Assembly: GCA_947179485.1 (NCBI GenBank)
Contig: OX359246.1
Span: 75,419,508 to 75,483,507, forward strand
Length of the DNA: 64,000 bases
Source: Allacma fusca
Lineage: Eukaryota; Arthropoda; Collembola; Symphypleona; Sminthuridae
Direction: 5' to 3'
In this document: piece by piece, positions 13,319 through 25,100 of the stretch
Layout: every line of letters starts with the position of its first letter
Position numbering within the stretch: the first letter of the stretch is position 1
The notes under the pieces: generated by a model
The model's database searches: none
The model's input: only the letters and a program-made list of their open reading frames with translations
What the model was told of the DNA's origin: nothing
Made by a program: the position numbers and the translations under genes

Positions 13319-16300
13319 ACAAAATTATATATTATTATAGTGCACATGCTGTATTTGTGTACATATCCCAGTGCATCTCCTACTCCTACACAGTGAGTGT
13401 GGTCACTTGAATGACATAAAATAGCATGTGCGCTATATGTGGACAGTAATTAAGAAATGAGTTGCTGGAACAGTGTCTAATCACGCAGACGCATAGAGTA
13501 CGTAATTTGATTGTGCCTTTTCTATACTTATAAGTGGTAAATGTGTACATACACGGAATCCTATTCATTATTGCTATTATCGCCAAAAAAAGGGAAGGAA
13601 AATTAAAGCACAGATCCAGCAGCATGCACAGGATGTAGAAACATAGTGTTAAAGGTTACGTTAATGTTATAACCAATGGTATATATATATTAGGTAATTA
13701 TAGGAGATCGTACAAGCCAATATAAGTCATTAGATCTACTCTCACTCCCTAACTTTATTTTAAGCCTGTCCTTACAAACAACCATAAATCCAAGTATCCT
13801 CTTAGGAACCAAGTCATTTAGCCACATTTCAACCAATTAAATCCAATTAGTCCCACATTTACCTAAATCAAATGCAGCAAAGGCGCTCCTTTTTAAACTC
13901 TCGCGCTTTTTTGCTGACCGCGTGCGACAGCGCTTCAAGCTAAACTTCTAAATGTCAAAACCCCGTGACTCGCCCTATAGCCCTTGTGACGACAGCTTTC
14001 ACATTTATTATTTGTAGTTACAAACATACTTATATAATTAATTACTTATAGTCATTCAAGAATACTTATACCTTAGACCGAAAATATTTGAGAGTGTCGT
14101 TTCTGCTAGAGCGGATTGTCAATTCATTGGAATTGTACCATAAGGAGCTGTATTTGAAATTCTGGGGGGAATTTGACAGGAATTTGTTTCCGTGGTAAAG
14201 TTTTGGGTGGAGCCGTTTAGGAAATAGGAAATTACTGGTTGGAAATATGAATGCTGAGATGAAAAATTATAATATATAATTTGAGGTTGGAGGATATGTA
14301 TGTATTTTGGTTGAGAAAATTAGACTCGCTTGGAATTGATTTAAATGGGAAAACGTCCAAATGCTAGTATATAAGGGAAAGCAATAATAATTATAATGAT
14401 AGAAAAATAATTAAGGTGTAGGTACTGGGACTGTGTGTATAAGTGGTGGGGAATATGTGAGGATTGAGGTGCGGTGGAGATATATGCTGAGGTCACAGGT
14501 CACAGGGGTGTCGGAAGTTCTAGTCAGACTCAAATGTACTTGTGCGTAGAGCGAAAGTCTTTTTAGGAAAGGGGACGGGATATACAGCAGTGCATCCTTT
14601 CTCAACACTATATGTTTTAAAATGAACCAGCGTTTTGCTCTAACAAAGGCATGCTCGTATAGGGTGACAAATTAACATGGGGATATAAAAAAGGAAAAGT
14701 CTTCATATATTTTGCTCCCCACAACCAGAAGAAAATGCTATTGCAAGGAGATTTTTTTTTTAAAAGCGAGACTGCACTCTGTCTATACTCACACATTTAT
14801 TTAGGATCGGTGCTCCGCAGTTTTTTCTACCTCAATGGCTTTCCTTAATGCAATTATATCCCAACTGTTCTACTGTAGCTCCAGAAATTATAGCAGCTTT
14901 ACGTTTTAACTATACACTATCCCCAGAGTGGCTTTTTAATGGACCCTTGGAGAAGTTATAGGTTCTTCCTGATTTACTTTTTATTTGTCTAGGAATTTCT
15001 GTGCAGCATTTACATTCTAAAACCGTGCAGCTTTGTAAAATCAAAGTTGTACATACATATTTTTTTTTGAAGGGGACGAATGTTGTTGAATCAGTGATAT
15101 AAATTATTTGAAATTAATTTTAATCCCAGCTGACTTTGAGTAAATTTATGACCATTGCCTTATATAAGTAGGAAGTCTCACTCATTTTGTTGACGTCAGC
15201 TTAAAAACCCATGCGTCTGTATTTTGTGGTCCGCTTATCTAGAGAGATTTTAGCTTATCTTCAATATAATTATTATAGTTTTGGCAAATAGGTTTGAGTT
15301 CCTGGGGAAATGTGAAGAGTAGTTTCGTATACCCTCCCAACCTCTTGTCAGGTCAAATGCAATGCATCCACGCTCTTGTGTATAGGTTAGTCGGAGGAAA
15401 TCAATATTTTGCAAAAGCGTTCAATGGAACCTCTGTGTACTTTTATCTCCCCTCCGAGAGTTCCTTTCATTTCAGGATTTCCACAAGAAACAGGAGTCTT
15501 TCTGAGGCTCTCTCTTCAAGGAGGTCCTACTGTACTTACGTTTATTCTCCGTGCCAAAAACTTGCTCTTCACCTTCTTATAAATAAATAGGGTTTGATTT
15601 CTTCTCCTTCGTAAATATGGATTTCCGTTCAGTAGAATCTCTCCATCACGGGCCATTATTGGGTTATAAAAATCCCCGAATGACAACTGTAAAGAGGGAT
15701 CCCGTTATATCTACAATGTCCTGGTGTATAGGAAAGGATTCATTGATTCATTACGTACATACATATTTGATTTGGAGAGTGATTTTAGAGCCGGGAAGGG
15801 AGTCCGCTATAAAATGGTTCTTTTACTGTGACTTCTGTACAGAAGGTAGATAATTAATGTTTAGAATGAGAGAAAATGCTGCGTAATAAAAGCTTCCCAA
15901 GGGTTTAAGAACTGACGTGAAAATGTTTTCGTTGTGAGTTGAGCCAAAGATGTAGGAATTAGTGTGAGGTTTAATGTATAATAAGGAGGTCCGTTATAAA
16001 TGAGTGTGCAAAACCCACCTTTGAATTAGTGTAATGAATAAATAAATAATACAAGGAATACAAATAATTATGGATGAATATGTACGTGACTTTATAAATG
16101 TAGAAGATTGGAAGGGAAGAGGCGATGAGGAGAAGAGGACGAAGACACATCGGTCAATAGATTCTTATCCACGCTTTTAATACTGCATTCTTAAAAATTA
16201 CCAAATTAGCGTGCATTCAAATTACAATGTATTTACGTTTTTTTGCCTAATAAATCTTTAATCGGATTCAATTCCTATTTGTTGTTCCAACATAATTTTA

Positions 16301-17278
16301 TTACTTTTTGCACATGGCAGCATCTGAGCTTACAAATGTATCGGGTTGGGAATTATATGGGCATCACCTTCAAAGTAAGGAGCAAAATTTAAATATTTTA
16401 TGAAAAACACAGGATCCAAATCCTTATCCAAATTTAATGTCAGACGCGTTAGAAATTGTAAAAGTAGTCGTGAGCGGAAATTTCATTGGAAACAAAAAAC
16501 AAGTTTCCCTATCATCTTGCCGGTCTTAAAATGAGTATTTGTGAACTGATTCTGTACTACATATATCTGTAGCATACATTGTGTGCTGAGTTATTGACTG
16601 GAGAAGATGGGATTTTGAAGAAGAGATGAAAGATGAATGACAGGGAAAATGCATTGTGAGTTGTGTTTGTTTCAGAGGGATTGGGATGGATATACGGTCA
16701 TGAGGGAGATTAACTCCGAGGTTCTATTTTGCCACTCCTTTGAGCTGACTAGGGATGAGAAATATTGGAGAAGGAGACGACATTTGTCACTGTCGCTCCC
16801 TCGCACCCACTTTTCACAATGGCTTCAAAATAATAATTCACCATGAAAAATCCCACTGTCACACACCATTCACCAACTCTTTCTCGGGGAAGATAAAGGA
16901 TGGACTTTATGTGAGTAAGTTCATGGAACAGAAATCCAAGATTCACTTCCGTTAGCTTTACATAACACTTGCATTTATTAAGGAACATATAACAATCATA
17001 AATATCAAACGTCCTAATATTACCGAGAAAGTTACTGTAACTGGGTGGAATCTCTATTAACCAAAGTCTTTTGTATAGGTATTGTAAGGACCAACAATAT
17101 TTTATATCAATATCATCATGTATAGGTACATTCGCATTAAGTCCTCATATTTTGTCCCATTCCCTCAAAAGGGCTTCTGTAATTTCTTTTGTCTGTCATG
17201 AGTGGATGAAAAAAAAGAAAGAGCTTTTCCTTCATGTTCTGTTCCGTTAGTTCTGATCTCATGTTTTAGATTAGTTTA

Positions 17279-17432
17279 AGGTCAGGTCAGAATGCGTCAT
17301 ATATTTTGAGTTAAAGATGATGCTGAGGAAGTCGGTCATCTAAAGTCAGGCCAAGTCATATACCAAGTGTAAAATATCAAGGTCAATTTGATCAAACAGC
17401 AAAATCATGTCACGCTAGGTCAAATATAAATT
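17279..17432. repeat. AGGTCA/AAGTCA-rich degenerate tract, left part
   Basis: Irregularly spaced AGGTCA and AAGTCAGG words, the left half of a tract interrupted by the element at 17484-18038. AGGTCA is the nuclear-receptor half-site. The irregular spacing and the dispersed copies elsewhere favour simple repeat expansion. Confidence 0.6.
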
Positions 17433-17483
17433 CAACGTAAGTAGAAAATCGTCGCTATACGCGATAATTTGAGGCTTCGCGTA

Positions 17484-18038
17484 GGGTGGCGTCAGCCACC
17501 GCCATCAAAGTAGGACAAATTTTGAGTTTTTTTTCGAAATTTCAGATTTTTTTTCCAAAAAACCTATTAGGCCAATTTCAACCATACAAGCAATAATCAT
17601 TATGATTTACATATAAGCAATATTCACAAAACATTTCATTGAAATCGATTCAGTAATAATTCTAGAGATAACTGTCATTTATCCTAAAGTTCAAAATTTC
17701 AAGAATTTGTTTCTCAAAAACTATCCTGCCGATTTCAACCACATGAGCCATAACCATTACAATTTACATACGCAATATTCACAAAAAATTCCATTGAAAT
17801 CGATGTAGTAGCTTGGGAGATAACTGTCATTTAACTTGTAGTTCAAAATTTCAAAAATGTTTGTCTCGAAAACTGTCCGGCCGATTTCAACCAAATACGA
17901 ATTCAGCCTAATTTTTGAAACAAGTAATGTCTGTAAAACATTTCATTGAAATCGGTGTAGTAGTTTTTGAGATATCATGCGGAAGGACACACGGACGTAC
18001 GGACAAGGCTATAATTTACTAGGAGGCTGACGCCACCC
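17484..18038. mobile_element. Short inverted-repeat element with TA duplication
   Basis: The ends are GGGTGGCGTCAGCC and its exact reverse complement, each flanked by TA (17482-17483 and 18039-18040), as expected for a Tc1/mariner-type insertion. The inside is about two and a half copies of a roughly 150-bp unit (starting near 17570, 17731 and 17881), recognisable by CCGATTTCAACC and CATTGAAATCGATGTAG words, and ends with an ACACACGGACGTACGGAC stretch. There is no transposase. The element splits an AGGTCA-rich tract, so that tract is older. Confidence 0.75.
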
Positions 18039-18059
18039 TAAAAACATCCAGATCCAGGT

Positions 18060-18480
18060 AAAATTATCAAATACAAATGCAATGTTCTTTATCACATTCA
18101 AAAGCACGTTGGGCTGAGAAAAGTTACAAAATAAAGGCAAGGGAAGGTCAATTTGACTAAATCATTATGAAAGGTCATGTCAGGTCAATCATTTCAAGGG
18201 TACGACCAAGTCAGGTCCTCTTTCACAGTATGTATAGGTCAAGTAAGACAGAAAGTATAGCTGAGATATGGACAGACTCTCGAACTGGTTTTCCTTTCCC
18301 CGTTAAAATGCCAGGTCAAATGGAAAGGTTAGGTCAATGATATAATAAAGAAATAAGAAGGTTAAGTACATACGATAATAATTGAGTAAAGTTCAGGTCC
18401 GATGAAGTTCAGTGTAACTCCGGAGATTTGTCTTTCCGGTAAGGTCAAGTCAGGTTACGACAGGTCACATGACGTCACAT
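18060..18480. repeat. AGGTCA/AAGTCA-rich degenerate tract, right part
   Basis: More than a dozen AGGTCA-like words on the plus strand, plus one perfect TGACGTCA at 18470-18477. It lies downstream of the Tdc stop codon (past its candidate poly-A signal) and has the same character as the part left of the inserted element. Confidence 0.6.
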
Positions 18481-18509
18481 AATAAATTATATTTGCATTA
18501 AATACAAGA

Positions 18510-18515
18510 TTTATT
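18510..18515 (-). terminator. Candidate poly-A signal for the long Tdc transcript
   Basis: TTTATT on the plus strand reads AATAAA on the minus strand, about 425 bases past the stop at 18939. The assignment rests on position only. Confidence 0.35.
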
Positions 18516-18938
18516 GAGTGTTAATGAATGTTGAATTCTTATAACGTAATTAACATAGAAGAATAATAATTGGAATGACGTTTGAATATTGACCCTTGAC
18601 TACAAAGCTCAAGGTCAATTTGGTAGTAACGCATAATACATACATAGATATTTACTTAAAATGTAATTAATTACATTGAACATTCCAGATGTACATAGAT
18701 TTTTATCTAAACATTTAAACGTGATTCCACACGAGTCCACTGTACATGCTTTGAGAGATAAGGGAAGGGTTTTTGCTATAATTACAGGGAAATTGTGTCT
18801 ACAGGGAAAGTCATGACAGAGCATGTCCATTATGCACCACTGTCACAGAGAATTGGGGACTTTGAGGGATGCCCTCATAGAGAGTGTACTGTACGTAATT
18901 ATGTAATTATATATGTATATGATGTATGTGTTGTAGGC

Positions 18939-19149
18939 TCAATGTCTTCCATTGGGGGCTTGAAGATAGTGAGAGTTTCTCGTGGGTGACCTGGACTTGT
19001 TTGGTGATGGCTGCTGAGGACTTCGACTTCCACGACCAAACCCACTCGGACTCACGGGCCTTGCATTATGGTCATTGTCCGGGGAAGTCTTGGAGGAACT
19101 GCTGGACGAGCCAGGCTTGATCGTCAGAGTTGACTCCCAGTTCCGGAAC
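18939..19149 (-). CDS. Tdc: Tdc exon 14: Ser/Pro-rich C-terminus
   Basis: The acceptor is TTGGTAG. 69 codons plus the completed split Met codon, then TGA at 18939-18941. Low complexity with a Ser run and SP/SRSP repeats ([19 protein letters not shown]), probably disordered and phosphorylated. The phase match with exon 13 and the codon-like composition support it. Confidence 0.85.
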
Positions 19150-22100
19150 CTACCAAAAAGCATCACATCCAAAATCACATCCCCACATTCACATGTCATT
19201 ATAGAATTCTCTCCTTAAAAGTGACAGGCACTAAAGTCAGAAAGCAGAAAAATCATGCGGAATTATTTTTTTCCCATTAGCGTCCTCATTTCTCGGGACT
19301 CATTCAGGACAAACACGTGCGTTTCCCTCCCTGAGCTTTTTTTTTGACAAGGAAATGGGTCCGGCTGTGTATCAAAAAAAAATCCGCTGCATATATCTGT
19401 ATGAGACGGGATTGTGAGAGAGCAAAGGAGAGTTGTAAAGGGATGCGGAGAGATTAACAGGAGTTAGAATGGAATGTGTCAAAATATTTGAGTGCGTATA
19501 AGAGCGCAGGGTGTTTTAAATGTCTCCTAAAGCGGGGATACACATTGCATTAATTTATTCTCATTTGAGCATTCTCTTGTTATCAGAGTCATTTTGGTAT
19601 TTTTAGGGGGGGGGGTGCCCTTACATGGAGAGTGATTTATATTTGGACGACTATACTATATCTGGGCTAATGTATTGCACCTTGCTTTTGTTGCAGAAGC
19701 GCTCCCACTTTGGCCTGAGATCTGATTGAAAGTTACAAGAAAGTTTTGGAATTTGGAGGAGCGATAAGGAGGATTTAATGGGGCTTCGTTTTCAATTCAC
19801 AAGTTATATGGGACTGTGAGGGAGGCGTTTTCCTGGGACGTGTCCCACCATTTAATTGCTCCCCGCACACAAAAGTCCAGGATGCGTCCGTCCCAGTCAT
19901 TGAGTTATTGAGAGGGAAGAGAGAAGAGGGAGGAAGGGATGGAGGGAGAGCCTCAGAAGAAGAACAGACGAGTTGATCAACGCACTCCGAGGCTCCCTTT
20001 ATTACGGCCAATCGTCCTCCGATCAACTTCCCCACAAATCCTCGTAATGTTCAAAAGCCCGTCTCATTTCCATTAATCATCCCGACTCCCACAATACTTT
20101 ATCAAAATCCTCCCACCATCCAAATAATAATTCCATACAAACTCCACAAGTCTCTCCTTCGCTCCCGCCAATTCCCGCATTTCTCTCATTTCCTTTCTCC
20201 GTCCCAAAACCATTGTGAGGAAGTGTGAATTCCACTTCAAACTTCACATTCCTCAGTCTTCCCCCAAAACTTTCATTAATTTTCATCTTTCGTATTCATC
20301 TTCAAAGGCCGAGGTGACTGCGGCTCATAATATCTATGTCTATTCTTTCAAGTTCAGAGCTGTGCTCAAGTCAAGTTATTTTAAACGGCCTCACTTGAAC
20401 TTGACTTGAACTTGAAAAATTGTCTAAACAAAGTATCCAGACTTGTAGTTGATGAAAGAACAATAATAAGAGTGCAAGCGCTGGCATTACACACACTCAT
20501 AAGAAATTTTGAGTAACAAATGTAAGGTAATTATTGTTCAATGCTTCCGCGTCTGAATCGTAACAATGATAAATAAAATTAAACATTTTGTAGTCTTGTT
20601 CCCTAATTTCTATATTTAGGAGGTTAGCACTCTTATTATTGGTCTGTAGTCTGTACGAGTTAGTGAGAGCGGGAGAGTTCCACTCATCTGGTGATTGTAA
20701 CGAGTGGTTATACTCATGAATATATATTGTCCGTAATTTTGCCTATTTTTATAAATAATATAATTATTATTGATTTATTAGACTGCTTGTGGTTCATCCT
20801 CCTTAACATGTTTAGTGTCAGAACAAATTATTCATAATTAGGGGTAATAATTGCTCTTCAACTTCTTGTAAGCTTCAGAATAGGTGACTGGGTAATTACT
20901 TACTCTCTCATTTTTTTAATGGAGTCAGAGCCTTGAGTATCAAGAACAGACGTACAAAAAAATAAGTCGGAACTTTTAATTATTATTCAAAGTGTGAAAA
21001 CAGGACATGAGATTTATTCTCGACCACTTATTGGCATTGGAAATCCGACTTTAATGTCCATACAAACAAAACAAACATCAAGATGACTTTATTATTATAA
21101 TTCACACCGAATATCATTTGTGGGATGCGACTTGCGAGTATTCATTGTTTACATTGCTTTTAACCCTCAAATACTTAATAATTAAGTTATGCTCAAGTAT
21201 CTACTTCCAATCAATGTATTTGAACCAGGCTGAAATATTTTTAGCTTAAACTTGATCGAACCTCAACATAAAAATTCAAGTTAAAATTATGATTTTGAGG
21301 ACTGGGAGGATGCTCAAATATTTTTGGTTCAATAGTGAATAAGCAATTTACCAATTAGAACCAATTGTATGAAGTTAAGAATTTTCTTTTCTAGTTGCGG
21401 AAAAATTTGAGACAACTTTAAGGAGCGAATTTGAGGGCAGAAGCAACTTTGAAAACTGGGAATGTTTTAAATTTTAAAAATATGGAAAAGTAATTAGTAC
21501 TTTTGGCTTTGGAGCATGACTCAAAAACTCAATACGACCAATTCTCAAGGGAACCGAGAATTCCCAGTGGGACATATTTCACAAAGAAAAAATTTTAAAC
21601 CGGAAAATAAGACCCCAAAGGAAATTAGAAGACTCTTCGCTTAGAGAAACAAGTATGCACATTGTATTTTTTAAATATGGAAGGAAAATTGACGAAAATG
21701 TTTCTGCGAAATTTCTTAGGAATAATTATTTGAAGAAAGAATGGCTGTTTTTGAAGCTCTTGCTATGAACCGTAGAAAAAATGTATGGTGCAAAAGAAAT
21801 GGTAAGAAAAATGGAAAGGAATAATTGGGAGATATAAAATGAGGATTGGACGAGACGCCAAGCGTAGTGTGGGATGAGGATCCCTTGAAAGGAGTGAAAT
21901 GAACCAGTGTTTGGATTCAGCTTCGAACTCCGCAGTGATGTCAGACAGGCACTCATAGAAATAATGAATTTATGCGGACAAATGAGAAAGTGTTAGAATG
22001 TGAGAAAATATTTTGATACCTGAAAGGAACCTCGTTGGAAACTTCATCCACAACTTCCTGGAGCATGAATGCTAATGGCCAACTAATCCACGAGGCTCTG

Positions 22101-25100
22101 CAAAAAGCCAAAACAGATACAAGTCAATAACATTTTCACAGCCACTGCTCCCATCGGGTCCATTCACAACTTCACTTCAGCTTTCATCTCACCAAAGTGA
22201 CCACAGAAGATCTTCACCCCTTTTTAAAATTATTGTGTACATAGTTCCCAAACGAAAACCTTTTTGAAATGTTTTACACCGGTTTAAAACTGGATTAGTA
22301 AACATTTGATCCAAATTTGACCTCATACCTTCACTTCTCCTTAACTTTAACTGAATTTGTCGTTTTTGAAAAATTACCGTTATTGACTTGAATTTGTTCA
22401 GAAAACCCATATTTTACGAAAATTCGGTCGACATCTAAATTTTTTGTTTTTTTTACTTGGTCCCTAATTGCGATAAACGTTTTTTAAACTTTACTGCAAG
22501 CTGAATGCGGCCTAAACTCCATGTAACCGGTATACTGCCTAAGATTGATTTTGACCCGAAACTTGACTTGAACTCCAACAAAATTGAAGTAATTATCTAA
22601 TTATAATTCACTTGAATTCCGCCAAAACTTGAACTGAAAATGATTTTTGTATTAAACTGGGGATAAGAATGTATTTTGATCCTAATTTTATGTAATTAGT
22701 GTTATTTAAATTTGAGATTTAATTCAGTTGAGTTTTTACTATCATTGGAATCGTGCGTTTGAAAATATTGTTAAGAAAAATATGTGAAAAATTATATTAC
22801 TTTGACTAATCGACTACTAACACTGTTGTTTGAAATTGATGTGTTTGAAGTGAACCTGAGCAAAGCTCTGTTTGGAAGTAGAACAAAGAATGTGTTGATC
22901 AATTGTGATTTATGGGTTGCCCATGGATTTTGCCCAGGATCCGCAACTCCTCCTGCTCTAATTCATCAAGTTTTATCCCCTGGGAATGTATCTATGGAAG
23001 TGAGAATATCCGCATGCTAACAATTCCTTCGCTTCTCTCGCACTCACTCAAAATCCAATACTCAAACTTCCAACTTTTCCACTATTAGTCAGACAAAAGG
23101 AGCGCATATAGGAACAACTTCTCATGTAAAATCCCGTCTGAGCCTAGGCATTGTGGCCATCATATATGTATATTCCCATCAGCATATAATGCACATCATT
23201 TAGAGCTGGGAATTCTAATCCTGTAATGACTCCCTCCGCTTACATAATAAGGGATTTGTGGGAGCATGGAAAATGGACATTTAGGATTTGAGCGCCAGAG
23301 ATTAAGGCCACTCCATCCTCCGATCTTCCTTCTCACAGCTCATCTTATTGTGGGAGGCTCGGATCCCGGGGCTTATCTTCTCACCGCATCTTTTCCCGGA
23401 GAAACCAAAATACTACGCTTGTACTTCTTCTGGGACATATGTATGCATGTATGTACATATACAATGTCCGAAGTATTTTTCTTTCAGATATCATCTTTTC
23501 CCAATTTCAAAAATACATCTTTTGGGACTCACACACTTTCCCACCTTCCTAAAATGTACAGAGTGTGACATTGTATCTTTCCCTTTCTTAGCCTCAAGGA
23601 AGAGAGTGATTGGTTACAAAAATATTTCACTATTTTTCTATGTAGTAATTTTTTTTCCCAGAATTTTTGAAATTAGTTTCAACTAAAAATTCCACTCACA
23701 TTGGACTAGGATTTTGTGCGGGCGCTGGAGGAGTTGCCGTGACTTGGACTCCGCGATTTCCACCTGGTGAGACCGCATCGTCCGAAGAATTCTGCTTCGA
23801 CGAGGATTTTGTAGACGGGTATCGTGCCTTCACTATCTTCGGGTTGTAGATCTTCGGATCACTCACCTGCCCCCACAACCAATCTCCATTAGAATATCCA
23901 TAAATGCTGACCACTCTTTTACAAATTGGAAGGAACTATTCCTTCCGCTAGGATTTTCTGACATCATATCTGTATTTAACTTTGCTCCGGAGATTTTGGG
24001 AATGAAAGGAATTTTACCATTCTGACGAAGAAAGATCTCTTGTACTTGAGATCCGCTTTCTTCTTCTCCTCCAACTCCGCAATCTTCTCTTGCGACTCTT
24101 CTTCCTCCATCTCCTTCTCCACTTTCTCATCCTGTCAGACGCATATGGTCATTCAACTCGTTGGAAATCATAAATCTTATTTCATTTTTACCATTCCATC
24201 AATTCCATCATTTCCAAAAAAAAACCACTAAATAACACTCCACTCCGCCCCTTTCACTTTCTTTATGGCACGGGGCTCCTCCTCTTATCCACACTACATA
24301 CAGCCATATCTCGTTATGAGGGATTCCTTTCTAAAAGACATTTCTCTTTCCAAGAAAAACATATTTCCTCGGTTCCGGCTATCCCTTGCACAATTTCTAA
24401 TAAAATTGCTTAAATGGGATGACGCCTATCAGAATCACCTGTAACAAGATCTGACTGTAATTTCATTCCAGTTGACCCTCTGTAAAGTGACACTCCCAGC
24501 AATGGATATTTGGTTGCATAGTAAATCATACCACTGAAAACAACATTTCTTAATAAAACAAGACGTAATTTCATCCCCATGCAATGTATTTATAGTGGAG
24601 TAAATAATATGCAAAATTAATTTAAACAAAATGCTAACGAATGCAAAGTCAAGGTGTTACATGGGAAAGCATGTATAGAGCAGTGTGTAGCTGATGATCA
24701 TGCAATAAAGAGCGTGCAAAAATATAGAAATATGTACAGTCGAACTAATTCATAAAACAGGATTTCTAAAATGTTATTAAAATATTTTATAATATTATTC
24801 TAAGATATTCTTGTAGCCAGTAGAAGGTAGGAAAATTGTTCTCTTGTGCGGTAGTGACTTATCATGATTTTAAGACCGTTAGATTCTAAAATGGGTTCGT
24901 AATGCGCATGCACAAAATTTCACATGCAAAACGATAAGACTCCATTGAATAAAATTATTTATTGTCACATATGTAGGTTTTTCAGGTCAAAAAATGATGG
25001 AAAAGTAAAATTTAGAATTCAATGAAGGGAGGCGTTAAGAAAGTTGTTTGAAAAGTGGCAGAGAGTAAAAATGGAGGAATAATAATTATTGTACTAGGAT

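Larger units (their letters stand above)
12659..17483. other. Intergenic region between convergent genes
   Basis: Mostly AT-rich with TACATATGTA-type alternating tracts and a (TTA)n run at 13298-13318. A perfect palindromic TGACGTCA (CRE-type) is at 15191-15198, but its context gives no reason to assign it to a gene. No coding region could be supported. Confidence 0.6.
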
